Part shown: piece after piece, positions 18,233-27,686 of the stretch
Layout of the letters: each line of letters opens with the position of its first letter
Numbering within the stretch: position 1 is the first letter of the stretch
NCBI GenBank assembly: GCA_028289445.1
Contig: JANQPO010000021.1
Location: 62,001 to 126,000, forward strand
Direction: 5' to 3'
DNA: 64,000 nucleotides
Origin: Tepidamorphaceae bacterium
GTDB taxonomy: Bacteria; Pseudomonadota; Alphaproteobacteria; Rhizobiales; JAKSCL01
Notes under the pieces: generated by a model
Told to the model about the DNA's origin: nothing
Database searches by the model: none
What the model saw: only the letters and a program-made list of their open reading frames with translations
Position numbers and translations under genes: made by a program

Positions 18233-18739
18233 ATGTCGACGATTCCGATCGATGTCCGCGCTGCCAGCGAAAAGGATGCCGACCAATTGGCCGGGGTCCA
18301 GGCGCGCGCCTGGCAGGGCGCCTATCGCGGCATCATTCCGGGCCTGGCCTTGGAGCGCTTTATCGGCGAACGCGATGGTCGCTGGTGGCAGCGGGTGTTG
18401 CGGCGGCGCATGGGGACGCTCGTCATCGACTTCGACGGGACCTTGGCCGGCTATGCCACATGTGGTCCGGTGCGTCGGCGCATCGTGCCGGCCGATGGCG
18501 AGATCTATGAGCTTTATCTCGACCCTGACTACCAGGGCGTCGGGCTCGGCGCGCGGCTGTTCAACGCCGCCGCGAAACACCTTGCGACACGACGGTTGAA
18601 GGGAACCGTCGCGTGGGTGCTTGATGTCAACGAACCCGCAGTTGCCTTTTACCGTGCCATGGGCGGTCAGCCGCTTGCCAAATCCGGCGAGGTTTTCGGC
18701 GGTACGCGCTTTGAAAAAACGGCCTATATCTGGCGCTGA
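18233..18739 (+). CDS. GNAT-family N-acetyltransferase
   Basis: The 168-residue single-domain acetyltransferase shows an N-terminal GNAT block (DADQLAGVQARAWQGAYRGI), the central acetyl-CoA binding region (YLDPDYQGVGLGARLFNAAA, residues about 94-113, with the Gln/Gly-x-Gly-x-Gly/Ala pattern) and the WVLDVNEPAVAFYRAMGG segment typical of RimI-like members. The substrate is unknown. It starts 60 bases after typA, so it may share its transcript. Confidence 0.82.
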   Translation: MSTIPIDVRAASEKDADQLAGVQARAWQGAYRGIIPGLALERFIGERDGRWWQRVLRRRMGTLVIDFDGTLAGYATCGPVRRRIVPADGEIYELYLDPDYQGVGLGARLFNAAAKHLATRRLKGTVAWVLDVNEPAVAFYRAMGGQPLAKSGEVFGGTRFEKTAYIWR

Positions 18740-18869
18740 GCGGGGAGAAACCCATAAAAGTTGCCTTTTTGCACTATGCGGCGGTTGATCCGCCCGGATA
18801 TTCTTCGGCAAATGCCGCCAATGAGTCTTGTTTGAGCGGCGAAAAACAAAGCGGGGAACCGGGGGCGTC

Positions 18870-19424
18870 GTGTTTCGGTATGTGATCGTTTGCGTTGCGC
18901 TGTTGTTGGCGGGCGTGGCAGGAGTGGCGCGGGCCGAGGGGCTTGGACCGATCTCGGAGCTTCGCCTTGGTCTGTACGGCCACGACATCGGTTGGGATTC
19001 AGACAGTTTCGAGACCGTTGCTGGAACCGGTGAAGTCCTGTTCAGGCGTCCGCCGTGGCAGTTTCACAATCCTTTTGTCGATTTCGTGCTGACGCCGCGC
19101 CCGCATATCGGTGGCGTGGTCACAGGGGATTCAGGCGCCAATTTCGGCTATGCCGGACTGACCTGGGATCTGATGATCTTCGGCCCCGTCTTTGCGGAAA
19201 TCGGTCTGGGTGGTGTCATCCACGACGGCGAGACAGACGGCGGTAAGCCGAATGAGAAAGACCTTGGCAGCCGCGTTCTGTTTCATCAGCAGATTTCTGT
19301 CGGTGCCGCCGTGACTGAGGCGATCAGGATCATGGCCACATTTCAGCACATTTCGAACGCAGGATTTGTCGACAGCAATCCCGGCCTGAACGTCGCCGGG
19401 CTTCGAGTAGGATACAAATTCTAG
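18870..19424 (+). CDS. PagL-like outer-membrane lipid A 3-O-deacylase (acyloxyacyl hydrolase)
   Basis: The 184-residue protein from GTG 18870 has a clean signal peptide ([21 protein letters not shown]) and then alternating beta-barrel strands, ending in an aromatic residue (YKF) as outer-membrane proteins do. The motif FQHISNAG holds the PagL catalytic His and Ser. Twelve residues after that Ser, where Pseudomonas PagL has its catalytic Glu, this protein has Asn (NPGLN), a variant I associate with many distant members. A TTG at 18828 would add 14 charged residues before the signal. Predicted role: removal of the 3-linked acyl chain from lipid A. Confidence 0.75.
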   Translation: MFRYVIVCVALLLAGVAGVARAEGLGPISELRLGLYGHDIGWDSDSFETVAGTGEVLFRRPPWQFHNPFVDFVLTPRPHIGGVVTGDSGANFGYAGLTWDLMIFGPVFAEIGLGGVIHDGETDGGKPNEKDLGSRVLFHQQISVGAAVTEAIRIMATFQHISNAGFVDSNPGLNVAGLRVGYKF

Positions 19425-19443
19425 CACGCAGCGGAGACCTATC

Positions 19444-19977
19444 GTGCGCATCGACGCGATTGCCATCGGCGACAATCCTCCCGACGACATCAATGTCATC
19501 ATCGAGGTCGCTACGGGCGGCGAGCCGATCAAATACGAGATGGACAAGGATGCGGGGACGATGGTCGTCGATCGCTTCCTTTATACGCCGATGCGTTATC
19601 CCGGGAATTACGGTTTCGTGCCGCATACCCTGTCGGACGATGGCGATCCGGTCGATGTGCTGGTCGCAAACAGCCGGGCATTGATTCCCGGTTGCGTCAT
19701 CAACTGCCGACCGATCGGCGTGCTCTTAATGGATGACGAGGCCGGTCAGGACGAGAAGATCATCGCGCTTCCAGTCCCCAAGCTCACGCGCCGCTACGAC
19801 CGGGTTCGCACGATCACTGACCTGCCGGAGATCACGGTCGCGCAGATCGAGCATTTCTTTACCCATTACAAGGATCTGGAACCCGACAAATGGGTGAAGA
19901 TCGTGCGGTGGGGCGATGTCGATGAAGCCAAGGACCTGATCCGCAAGGCGGTCGAGGCCGGAGGCGCGGCAGCCTAG
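19444..19977 (+). CDS. ppa: Inorganic pyrophosphatase, soluble family I
   Basis: The 177-residue enzyme hydrolyses pyrophosphate in the cytoplasm. The active-site pattern is intact: [26 protein letters not shown], the acid cluster [10 protein letters not shown] and the late [17 protein letters not shown]. The length is normal for the bacterial hexameric type. Translation starts at GTG 19444 with a GGAG box. It lies 19 bases after the PagL-like gene and converges on folD with a 19-base gap. Confidence 0.96.
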   Translation: MRIDAIAIGDNPPDDINVIIEVATGGEPIKYEMDKDAGTMVVDRFLYTPMRYPGNYGFVPHTLSDDGDPVDVLVANSRALIPGCVINCRPIGVLLMDDEAGQDEKIIALPVPKLTRRYDRVRTITDLPEITVAQIEHFFTHYKDLEPDKWVKIVRWGDVDEAKDLIRKAVEAGGAAA

Positions 19978-19996
19978 AGCCTTCTTACGGAAAGCT

Positions 19997-20896
19997 CTAT
20001 AGCACGAGGTCCGGGACCGGAACGCCGGCCTGGCGTGCCGCGGCGACCACCGTGTTGGCCAAAAGGCAGGCGATCGTCATCGGCCCGACACCGCCTGGAA
20101 CCGGCGTGATGGAGCCGGCCACTGCTTCGGCCGCGTCAAAGTCCACATCGCCGACGAGTTTGGTCTTTCCGTCGCCTTTTTCCGGCGCTGGAACCCGGTT
20201 GATGCCCACATCGATGACGCAGGCGCCCGGCTTGATCCATTCGCCCTTGATCATTTCCGGACGGCCGACGGCGGCGACCAGAAGATCGGCGCGGCGGCAA
20301 TGGTCGGCCAGGTCGCGGGTGCGCGAATGGGCCATGGTCACCGTGCAGTTCTCGTTTTGCAGAAGCAGCGAAACCGGCTTGCCGACCAGGATGGATCGAC
20401 CGACCACAAGTGCGTCCAGGCCCGACAATGAGGCGCCGAGCGCGCGCTTCGCCAGGATAACCGAACCCTGCGGCGTGCACGGCACCAGACCGGGCTGGCC
20501 AAGCACCAGGCGCCCGGCATTTTCCGGGTGAAGTCCGTCGACATCCTTGGCCGGATCGATCGCCATGACCACCGCGTCGGAATCTATATGGTCGGGCAGT
20601 GGCATCTGCACCAGAATGCCATGAACGGCCGGGTCGGCGTTCAAGGTGGCGACAAGGGCGAGGAGATCGGCCTCGGATGTTTCCGCCGGCAGCTTGTGCT
20701 CGAACGACGCCATGCCGACCTCGACCGTCTGCCGGCCCTTGTTGGCGACATAGACCTTGGACGCCGGATCGTCGCCCACCAAAACGACGGCCAGACCCGG
20801 CGTCAGTCCGTGATCGGCCTTTAGCGTCGAGACCGCGTCCGTCACTTCGGCCCGGACATCGGCGGCGACCGCCTTGCCATCAATGCGTTCAGCCAT
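19997..20896 (-). CDS. folD: FolD, methylenetetrahydrofolate dehydrogenase / cyclohydrolase
   Basis: The 299-residue bifunctional enzyme interconverts 5,10-methylene- and 10-formyl-tetrahydrofolate using NADP. Conserved blocks are [16 protein letters not shown] (Tyr-x3-Lys active site), [10 protein letters not shown], the GRSILVGKP phosphate-binding turn and a C-terminal [13 protein letters not shown]. It starts with MAERIDGK. The upstream gene on the same strand is yggT (28-base gap), so they may be co-transcribed. Confidence 0.96.
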   Translation of the reverse strand: MAERIDGKAVAADVRAEVTDAVSTLKADHGLTPGLAVVLVGDDPASKVYVANKGRQTVEVGMASFEHKLPAETSEADLLALVATLNADPAVHGILVQMPLPDHIDSDAVVMAIDPAKDVDGLHPENAGRLVLGQPGLVPCTPQGSVILAKRALGASLSGLDALVVGRSILVGKPVSLLLQNENCTVTMAHSRTRDLADHCRRADLLVAAVGRPEMIKGEWIKPGACVIDVGINRVPAPEKGDGKTKLVGDVDFDAAEAVAGSITPVPGGVGPMTIACLLANTVVAAARQAGVPVPDLVL

Positions 20897-20924
20897 GCCG
20901 GCCTCCTGTCTCTGCCGTGCCGTG

Positions 20925-21206
20925 TCAGCGCGGCCAGTACTCGATCAAGAGATTGCGTAGGAAGACCAACAACAAGATGAGGATGACCGGCGATATGTCG
21001 ATGCCGCCAAGGTTCGGAAGGAACCGGCGGATCGGCCTCAGCGCCGGTTCTGTCAGTCGGTAGAGCATGTCGCCGATTGTGGCGACGAACCGGTTGTGGC
21101 TGTTGATCACGTTGAAGGCGACCAGCCAGCTCATGACGGCGGATATGATGATGACCCACACATAGAGGTCGATGACGGTCACGAGAAGTGAAAGCAGGGC
21201 GTTCAT
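20925..21206 (-). CDS. YggT-family membrane protein
   Basis: The 93-residue protein has two transmembrane helices (about residues 5-30 and 70-90) flanking the family-specific segment [27 protein letters not shown]. YggT proteins have been linked to osmotic or K+ tolerance and to division-related loci, but the biochemical role is unsettled. The length is typical. It lies just upstream of folD and 123 bases from the tRNA gene on the other strand. Confidence 0.88.
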   Translation of the reverse strand: MNALLSLLVTVIDLYVWVIIISAVMSWLVAFNVINSHNRFVATIGDMLYRLTEPALRPIRRFLPNLGGIDISPVILILLLVFLRNLLIEYWPR

Positions 21207-21329
21207 GGGTCATCCGGTCGGTGTTCGGAAGAATCTCGCGGAGATGTAACGGTCCAGGCCGACCTCTGCAAGCGTCCATCGAAGCGAGTTGACAGCGCTT
21301 TTCCACTCACTTACATCGCTGTCGCAGGC

Positions 21330-21405
<76 letters not shown>

Positions 21406-21456
21406 AATTCTCAGAATGAGTAACAAGCGACTCTGGCACGCCTGTGGATCGCCGCG

Positions 21457-22203
21457 TCAGTAGATGCTGGCGCCGCCATCCAGTCGCATCACCGTTCCGG
21501 TAACCTTGCGCGCCTCGTCGCTGGCTAGGTAAAGCGCCAGGTTTGCGACGTCCTGCGGGTCGGAGGGGCCGAGCAGCGATTTCTGGTAGATCGGGTTGTC
21601 TTCCTTGATGAATGCCGCGACGCGTTCGGTCAGCACGACGCCCGGCGCCATGACATTAACGCGAATGTCATGTTTCGCCCACTGCATCGCCATCGCCCGG
21701 CTCATGGCCAGCACGCCGCCTTTCGAGGCCGTGTAGGCATCGGCGCCATGGGTGCCGATCACAGCTCTAAGCGACGAAATGTTGACGATCGATCCACCGC
21801 CGGATTCGACCATTTCCGGGATAACGCGTCGGCAGCACAAAAGCGTGCCGAAGAGATCCACGCGGATCGTTCGCCAGAACTCATCGATCTCAAGTTCGGT
21901 CACCGGGCCGTCCTTCGTCGAGCCGCCGCCGGCGCTGTTCAAGAGGACGTCGATCTTGCCGAACGCTTCGACGCCCGCGCGCACCATCGAATCGACGACA
22001 GCTTCATCGCTGACATCGACCTGAACCGCCATCGCCCGCCCGCCGGCAGCCTCGATCTCGGCAACGACGATCTCCGCGGCGTCTTGCCGGAAATCCGCGA
22101 CGATGACCGCCGCGCCTTCAGACGCGAAGCGCAGCGCCGAGGCTTTGCCGATCCCGTTGCCGCCCCCGGTCACCAATGCCGATTTGCCGTTGAGTCGTCC
22201 CAT
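21457..22203 (-). CDS. Short-chain dehydrogenase/reductase (3-oxoacyl-ACP-reductase-like)
   Basis: The 248-residue classical SDR has the nucleotide-binding TGGGNGIGKA near residue 12, LNSAGG, and the catalytic Ser (NISSL), Tyr and Lys (YTASKGG). The acid at the end of the second beta-strand (VADFR) favours NAD. It is the last gene of the ABC-transporter/sulfatase operon, so it probably oxidises the imported sugar or its product. The open frame runs upstream to 22332 inside the preceding gene, but the ATG at 22203 gives the standard SDR N-terminus. Confidence 0.88.
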   Translation of the reverse strand: MGRLNGKSALVTGGGNGIGKASALRFASEGAAVIVADFRQDAAEIVVAEIEAAGGRAMAVQVDVSDEAVVDSMVRAGVEAFGKIDVLLNSAGGGSTKDGPVTELEIDEFWRTIRVDLFGTLLCCRRVIPEMVESGGGSIVNISSLRAVIGTHGADAYTASKGGVLAMSRAMAMQWAKHDIRVNVMAPGVVLTERVAAFIKEDNPIYQKSLLGPSDPQDVANLALYLASDEARKVTGTVMRLDGGASIY

Positions 22204-22213
22204 ACTGTTCCGC

Positions 22214-22960
22214 CTATTGCCTCGGAGCGATCGGTTCGATCCGTGTGCCGCCGACGGCCTGTTCGACCGGCAGGAGCTCGATCGTTGCGACATTGACATG
22301 CGGGGGCGCGTCGACCGCGAAAAGGATCGCATCGGCGATATCGGCCGGCTGTAATTCCATGATGCCCGTCTGACCCAACTGGGTTAGCCGGTCTTTATCT
22401 CCTGCGGCGGCCTGATAGAACTCCGTCGATACACGGCCGGGGCAGATCTCCGTCACGCGCAGGCCGCTGCCCGACAGCTCGAAGCGCAGGTTCTGTGACA
22501 TCAGGTGGACGGCGCCTTTGGTGCCGCCATAGACAGCCGAAACGAGGGTGTGGAGACCGGCGATCGAGCCGATATTGACGATGTGTCCTTTCCCCCGTTC
22601 CCGCATGCCGGCAAGGGCCAACGCGGCAATCTGCATCGGGGCGATCACATTGATCTCGACCGCCTCCTTGATCATCTCGGATGTCGCGTGTTCGAGGCCG
22701 TCGATGCCATGACCGACACCGGCATTGTTGACGATGATGTCCGGCGCGAAGGCGTCGATCTTGGATGCGATCGCGTCCAGATCGCGCACATCGGCGACAA
22801 GACACGCGCAGTCGGTCTCTTCGGCAAGGTCTCGCAATCGGTCTTCCCGGCGCGCGATCGCCAGGACGGTGCGACCGGAGGCGGCGAGCGCCCGTACCGT
22901 GGCCGCGCCGATGCCGCTTGTCGCGCCGGTGACAAGCGCTGACTTCAAGTCACTGGTCAC
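22214..22960 (-). CDS. Short-chain dehydrogenase/reductase (YdfG-like)
   Basis: The 248-residue classical SDR has TGATSGIGAATVRAL (cofactor loop), IARRED after the second strand (an Arg there favours NADP), VNNAGVGHG, and the Ser-Tyr-Lys set (NIGSIAG, then VYGGTKGA). The YdfG-like subgroup acts on 3-hydroxy acids and small alcohols, but the substrate here is probably set by the operon. Its ATG overlaps the sulfatase stop by four bases, so the two are translationally coupled. Confidence 0.88.
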   Translation of the reverse strand: MTSDLKSALVTGATSGIGAATVRALAASGRTVLAIARREDRLRDLAEETDCACLVADVRDLDAIASKIDAFAPDIIVNNAGVGHGIDGLEHATSEMIKEAVEINVIAPMQIAALALAGMRERGKGHIVNIGSIAGLHTLVSAVYGGTKGAVHLMSQNLRFELSGSGLRVTEICPGRVSTEFYQAAAGDKDRLTQLGQTGIMELQPADIADAILFAVDAPPHVNVATIELLPVEQAVGGTRIEPIAPRQ

Positions 22961-24483
22961 GGTTCCTTGTCCTCCGGCTCTTCATGATCGGGCGCCTCCG
23001 GGAAGAAGACCATCAACCCGCCAGGATTGACAGGGGGCACAGGCCACTGTGCGCCGCGTGTTAGGCCGAGGCCGCGATTGGGTGCCGGCCGGTAGTCGCG
23101 GTTCGGCAACCCGATGAGTTGTCCCTCGACGACCCACTCAAGGTCGGATCCGTAGAGTTCGTCGATCAGTCGCGCGGTCAATGCATCGAGCCGTTCTGCA
23201 TATGCCGGATCCTTGGCCACATCGGTCAGTTCGTTGGGATCGGTTTCCAGGTCGAAGAGCTGCCGGTGGTTGCCGGCCGGATAGTAGATGAGCTTATGGC
23301 GACCGTCGTGGACCATCCGCGAACTCAGCTCACCCTCGCCGAACTCGCCGTAGAGCATGTCGCGCCGGTCGTTGCCGACCATCGAACGGCCCTCGACAGT
23401 CTCGGGACAGTCGATGCCGGCCAGGTCAAGCAGTGTCGGCATGATATCCTGCAAGGCGACCAGACGGCCGTCGACACGTCCACTGCCTGTCCGTGGACAG
23501 TCCTTCACGCCCATCAGGAGCATTGGGATGTTGGCCGAGCCCTCGTAATACGTCTGCTTCGCCCAGATGCCATGGTTGCCGAGCATCTCGCCATGATCGG
23601 ACGTGAACATGATGATCGTGTTGTCGAGGAGGCCCTCTTCTCGGATCGTGCCGATCAGCGACCCGATCTGCTGATCGATCTGCGTGCACAGCGCAAAAAA
23701 GGCGCGCCGCGCCAGCGTACTTTCCCGCTCATTGTAGTCGTAGCGCTTCAAGACGCCCTGGAGCATGAGCGGCAGGTCCTTGGTGTTCAGCCAGCCGCCG
23801 TGAACGGGTTCGTCCAGTTCGATATCGGCGTAGAAATCCAAAAGACGCTGAGGCGGGACCAGCGGCGGGTGGGGGTGGCGGTACCCCAGATACCAAAAGG
23901 CTGGACGCTTGGGATCGCGGCGCCGGATGATCCGCGCCATCGTGTCGGTCGCCCAATTGGTGGCATGTACCTCTTCGGGCAGATGCCAGGCGGCGGCGTG
24001 ATAGCCATTGTTGCTCATGCCGTGGCCAAACTGACGGCCGAGATAGCCCTTGTCGCCCAGGAAGATTTCGTAATCGTCCGTCACGCCGTGATGAGTCCGG
24101 CCCTCGTCGTCCAATTGGATGTCGTCGAAGCCGAGCCGGTCGCGCTGCGGATAGGTGTGGGTCTTGCCAACGCCATAAGCTTGATAACCGGCATCCCGAA
24201 ACGTCTGCGCCATGGTCGGCAGGTCCGCCGGCATCTCAAGCTTGGCCTGAAAAGTCCGGTCGCCATGCTTCTTTGCGGAGGTCCCGGTCATTAGCGTGCG
24301 CCGCGCCGGGATGCAGACGGGATGTTCAGAATAGGCGTTGGTGTAGCGCACACCGTTCTTCGCGATCTGATTGAGGACAGGCGTGTGGACTGCCGGATGC
24401 CCGGCGCAGCCCAGAAGCGACGCCGTCCAATGATCCGTGACGATCAGGAGGACGTTCGGCTTGTCATAACTGCTGCGATACAT
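22957..24483 (-). CDS. Type I sulfatase without signal peptide
   Basis: The 508-residue alkaline-phosphatase-superfamily enzyme starts PNVLLIVTDHW, the first metal site. The formylglycine motif Cys57-Ile-Pro-Ala-Arg61 (HPVCIPAR) with GTSAKKHG nearby is diagnostic of a type I sulfatase, and FTSDHGEMLG with HGIWAKQ supplies the late metal ligands. No signal peptide is present, so it should act in the cytoplasm on a sulfate ester brought in by the ABC transporter encoded next to it. Cys57 needs a maturase not seen here. Coupling to the downstream SDR suggests desulfation followed by oxidation. Confidence 0.88.
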   Translation of the reverse strand: MYRSSYDKPNVLLIVTDHWTASLLGCAGHPAVHTPVLNQIAKNGVRYTNAYSEHPVCIPARRTLMTGTSAKKHGDRTFQAKLEMPADLPTMAQTFRDAGYQAYGVGKTHTYPQRDRLGFDDIQLDDEGRTHHGVTDDYEIFLGDKGYLGRQFGHGMSNNGYHAAAWHLPEEVHATNWATDTMARIIRRRDPKRPAFWYLGYRHPHPPLVPPQRLLDFYADIELDEPVHGGWLNTKDLPLMLQGVLKRYDYNERESTLARRAFFALCTQIDQQIGSLIGTIREEGLLDNTIIMFTSDHGEMLGNHGIWAKQTYYEGSANIPMLLMGVKDCPRTGSGRVDGRLVALQDIMPTLLDLAGIDCPETVEGRSMVGNDRRDMLYGEFGEGELSSRMVHDGRHKLIYYPAGNHRQLFDLETDPNELTDVAKDPAYAERLDALTARLIDELYGSDLEWVVEGQLIGLPNRDYRPAPNRGLGLTRGAQWPVPPVNPGGLMVFFPEAPDHEEPEDKEP

Positions 24484-24501
24484 GCCCGGCCCTGGCTGCG
24501 C

Positions 24502-25347
24502 CTAACCCTTGACCGCGCCGGCGGTCATGCCGGCGATGATCTGCTTCGCGGCGAAGAAGGTAAAGAGCAGCGGTGGGATAACGATCAGCGTGCCCATGGC
24601 CATGATCCGACCCCATTCGACGCCTTCCTCGGTGATGAACCCGGCAGCGGCGACGGGAAGCGTGCGCGTGTTTCGCCCGGTCAGGAGCAGGGCCAGGATG
24701 AACTCGTTCCATGCAATCCTGAATGTGAAGATGCCGGCGACCGCATAACCCGATGTCATTAGCGGCATCAGCACCCGGAAAAAGACCTGCAAAGGCGTCG
24801 CTCCGTCGACGATGGCGGCTTCCTCCAGTTCGATCGGGATTTGCTTATAGAACCCAAAGAGAAGCCAGATCGCGAAGGGCAGCGAGATCGCCGTGTAAAG
24901 GAAAGTCAGTGCGGCCAGGTCGTTGTCGATGCCGGATAGCATGACGAAGGCGAAAGCTGGAACCGCGAGCACGGCCGGCGGCACCATGCGCACCAACAAC
25001 GTCGCGTTTGCCAGGAAGCTACGCCCCCGGAACCGGGCGCGAGCCAGCGCATAGGCGCAAAACCCGCCGAACAACAGCGTGATCGTGGTCGTGGATACCG
25101 CCACGATGATCGAGTTCAAGAGATAGGTGTCGAACTTGCCGCGGCCGAAGAGGATGCTCTCGTAGTTCTGCAAGGTCGGTACGAAGAAGAACCACAGCGG
25201 CGTGTCGCCTTGAAGCGTCACCTCGTCCTTGAACGACGTAGAGATCATCACCCAGATCGGCGCCAGCGACATGCACGCCAGTAGGATGAGCGCCGTGTAA
25301 TAGAAGATTTGTTGACGGGCATCATTCTTCACGGGGAGCAACCTCAC
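24502..25347 (-). CDS. Sugar ABC transporter permease, MalG type
   Basis: The 281-residue inner-membrane protein has six predicted helices and the EAA loop (ELEEAAIVDGATPLQVFFRVLMP) that contacts the ATPase. Short N-terminal cytoplasmic tail and length are typical of MalG/UgpE permeases of the CUT1 family. The ATG overlaps the stop of the MalF-type permease gene, so both halves of the channel are made in equal amounts. The substrate is likely a glycoside or sulfated sugar, given the sulfatase 18 bases downstream. Confidence 0.92.
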   Translation of the reverse strand: MRLLPVKNDARQQIFYYTALILLACMSLAPIWVMISTSFKDEVTLQGDTPLWFFFVPTLQNYESILFGRGKFDTYLLNSIIVAVSTTTITLLFGGFCAYALARARFRGRSFLANATLLVRMVPPAVLAVPAFAFVMLSGIDNDLAALTFLYTAISLPFAIWLLFGFYKQIPIELEEAAIVDGATPLQVFFRVLMPLMTSGYAVAGIFTFRIAWNEFILALLLTGRNTRTLPVAAAGFITEEGVEWGRIMAMGTLIVIPPLLFTFFAAKQIIAGMTAGAVKG

Positions 25348-26255
25348 ACATCGGAACGGGTTCTCATCGGATTGGCCATGTTGAGGATCATCAGGCTTAG
25401 TCCGAAGACGACGATGATCAAAAGGACGGAAATCGCCGAGGCGTAGCCAAGCTGCTGGGTCTCGAACGCGCGCTTGTAGATATGCAGTGACAGCAGTTCG
25501 GTGGACCGGCCGGGTCCGCCGCCGGTCATGATCAGCATGACCTCAAGCCCACGGAACACATCGATGATGCGCATCAGCAAGGCGATGATGATGATGGATT
25601 TGATCATCGGCAGCTTGACCAGGAAAATCTGCTGCCACCAGTTGGTGCCGTCGATCTCCGAGGCTTCGATGACCTCCGACGGCAGGGCCTGAAGGCCGGC
25701 GATGATGATGATGAAGATGAACGGCGTCCACTGCCAGATGTCGGTGAAGACAATGGCGAAGAAGGCGAGTTGCGGATCGCCGAGCCAAACCTGGGGTTCG
25801 ATGCCGAACCAGGCTTGTAGATAGTAGTTGATCCATCCGGCGCGTGCGTCGAACAGGTAACGCCAGATCAATCCGACAACGACCGGCGAGACCATCAACG
25901 GCAGGATGAAAATCGTGCGGAAGAATGACGCGCCGCGGATCGGTTTTTCCAGAAGCAGCGCAAGCGCGATGCCCAGTGTCATCTCGATCGTGATGACCCA
26001 GAAGCCGAAGCGCAGCGTGACCCAAAGCACTTCCCAGACCTGCGGGTCCTGGATCATCCGGGCGAAGTGCGCGATGCCGTTGTAGGGCGCTTCGCCAAGA
26101 TCGCGCCCGATTTCCCAATCGTAGAACGACAGGTAGAACGCCATGACGACCGGGTAGAGCAGTCCGCCCAGCATGACGAGCACGGCCGGCGTAATGAACG
26201 CGTAGGGCGTTAGCGCGCCCGGTTCCCACCGAGGCTTTGTTCCTGGTTCGGCCAT
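25344..26255 (-). CDS. Sugar ABC transporter permease, MalF type
   Basis: The 303-residue inner-membrane protein has about six helices beginning near residue 15, with an EAA-type loop (SEVIEASEIDGTNWWQQIFLVKLPM) near residues 193-217. It matches the shorter MalF/UgpA permeases of the CUT1 family. It forms the heterodimeric channel with the adjacent MalG-type protein. A hairpin separates it from the binding-protein gene upstream. Confidence 0.92.
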   Translation of the reverse strand: MAEPGTKPRWEPGALTPYAFITPAVLVMLGGLLYPVVMAFYLSFYDWEIGRDLGEAPYNGIAHFARMIQDPQVWEVLWVTLRFGFWVITIEMTLGIALALLLEKPIRGASFFRTIFILPLMVSPVVVGLIWRYLFDARAGWINYYLQAWFGIEPQVWLGDPQLAFFAIVFTDIWQWTPFIFIIIIAGLQALPSEVIEASEIDGTNWWQQIFLVKLPMIKSIIIIALLMRIIDVFRGLEVMLIMTGGGPGRSTELLSLHIYKRAFETQQLGYASAISVLLIIVVFGLSLMILNMANPMRTRSDV

Positions 26256-26283
26256 GCGAATTGAGCTCTCTTGGCGGTTGGCA

Positions 26284-26308
26284 CCCCGGCGCCCATCAGG
26301 CGCCAGGG
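26284..26308 (-). terminator. Intercistronic hairpin after the binding-protein gene
   Basis: CCCCGGCGCC and GGCGCCAGGG pair over 9 of 10 positions around the 5-base loop CATCA. The hairpin lies just after the solute-binding-protein stop and before the permease start on the minus strand. Such structures protect binding-protein mRNA and lower downstream expression; there is no T-run for full termination. Confidence 0.5.
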
Positions 26309-26324
26309 CGTTTATCGCGCTGGA

Positions 26325-27644
26325 TTACTGCCAGACGTAGTAGCCTTCGCGCTCCATGATGGCGCGAATCTTCTCGTTGGCGTCGTCCATGATCGGTTGG
26401 ATCGGATCGTCCGTCGTAATGACCTTGGTCAGCGCCTGACCGAGGACATCGACGTTCAATTCGTTCCACTCCGGGATAAGCGGACGCCAGTCCGGATCGG
26501 CGCAGGGCAGCTGATCCGCGACGACACTGTATTCGGGGAACTTGTCCGCGTTGTTCTTCAATGTCGAGATGCGGACTGGGTCTCCGCCAAGCTCGACCAT
26601 TTTCTGATCGCCGGCCTTGGATGTGACGTACTGGATGAACAGGAAGGCGGCTTCCTGATTCTGGGAATTGGCGGGAATGCCAAGGGCAAAACCGCCGGTC
26701 TCGGAGCCGCACCGGGTCCCTGTCGGGTGCAGCGCATAGCCGACTTTTCCGTCGATCTTGGAGCGTTTCGCATCGCGCGACAGCGCGGCGATCTTCAGCG
26801 AGTCCAGCCACATGGCCGCGTCGCCCTGAAGGAACGCGGTCACCGCGTCGCCGAAGCCGAAGGACGGGATACCGACCGGTCCGGTCTTTGCGACATGGCG
26901 GAGGAATTCGGCGGCTTTGACCGACTCGGGCGAATTGACCACGGGGTTCCACTTGGCGTCGAAGACACGACCGCCCAGGGGCGCCAGATGGAACAGCCAA
27001 GCGGCCGTGACCTGGTGACCGGTGGCGCCGCGCGACGTGAGCGCCGGGATGCCGGCCGCGTGGAGCTTGGTCATGACATCGGTGAGCTCGTCATAGGTCG
27101 TCGGCACGTCGAGGCCCTGCTCTTCGAAGATGTCCTTGCGATAGGCGAGGATCGACGTTTCCGCACCAAACGGCAGGCCATAGAGGCCGCCCGATTTGCC
27201 GGGGAGATAGCCGCGCTCGCCGCCGACGACGCCGCCATTTTGCAGATAGGCGTCGGCGATGTCGTCGATGTCGAAATCGGGGTCGACGAGACCGGCGTTC
27301 GTGTACATCTGGGATAGTGGGGTCAACAGACCCTTGTTGACGTATTCGCCTTTCCACATCACGACCCAGGCGACGACATCGTATTCGCCCTCGGGTTTCG
27401 ACATTTCCAGAAGCTGGCGATCACGCAGTTTCAGATATTGCAGATAGTCGATTTCGACTTCGATCCCGGTTTCCTCGGTGAACTGCTCAACCAGACCCTC
27501 GGCCACTTTAAAATGGTTGTTCGACGGCCATGAGATCACCAAAGTCGTGCCGGCGTACTTTTCATATGGGTTCGCCAGCGCGGCGCCGGCAGCGAGCAAC
27601 AGCGATCCGGCTGTCGCTAGCCCGATTTTCACCAATTTGTTCAT
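26325..27644 (-). CDS. Extracellular sugar-binding protein of a CUT1 ABC transporter
   Basis: The 439-residue exported protein has a signal peptide (MNKLVKIGLATAGSLLLAAGAALA) and family-1 solute-binding features: YAGTTLVISWPSNNH at the N-terminus, a conserved hinge region, and a late SQNQEAAFLFIQYVTSK segment. An ATG six codons earlier is open, but the ATG at 27644 has GGGAGGAAACG directly upstream. It delivers the substrate to the two permeases. The binding pocket does not allow a substrate call. Confidence 0.92.
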   Translation of the reverse strand: MNKLVKIGLATAGSLLLAAGAALANPYEKYAGTTLVISWPSNNHFKVAEGLVEQFTEETGIEVEIDYLQYLKLRDRQLLEMSKPEGEYDVVAWVVMWKGEYVNKGLLTPLSQMYTNAGLVDPDFDIDDIADAYLQNGGVVGGERGYLPGKSGGLYGLPFGAETSILAYRKDIFEEQGLDVPTTYDELTDVMTKLHAAGIPALTSRGATGHQVTAAWLFHLAPLGGRVFDAKWNPVVNSPESVKAAEFLRHVAKTGPVGIPSFGFGDAVTAFLQGDAAMWLDSLKIAALSRDAKRSKIDGKVGYALHPTGTRCGSETGGFALGIPANSQNQEAAFLFIQYVTSKAGDQKMVELGGDPVRISTLKNNADKFPEYSVVADQLPCADPDWRPLIPEWNELNVDVLGQALTKVITTDDPIQPIMDDANEKIRAIMEREGYYVWQ

Positions 27645-27686
27645 CGTTTCCTCCCTATTCACTGGTCAATCTCGATCGATTTCGGT

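Noticed and set aside
17630..18988. 452-codon open frame on the minus strand
   Set aside because: It runs antisense to typA and the second acetyltransferase, which are well supported; its product is low-complexity and lacks domains.
19976..19998. Short AGAGC/GCTCT hairpin between ppa and folD
   Set aside because: The stem is short with a mismatch and there is no T-run; too weak to call a terminator.
23119..24294. 391-codon open frame on the plus strand
   Set aside because: It is antisense to the sulfatase and shows no motif or ribosome-binding site.
26271..27317. 348-codon open frame on the plus strand
   Set aside because: It is antisense to the sugar-binding protein gene and is explained as a shadow frame.
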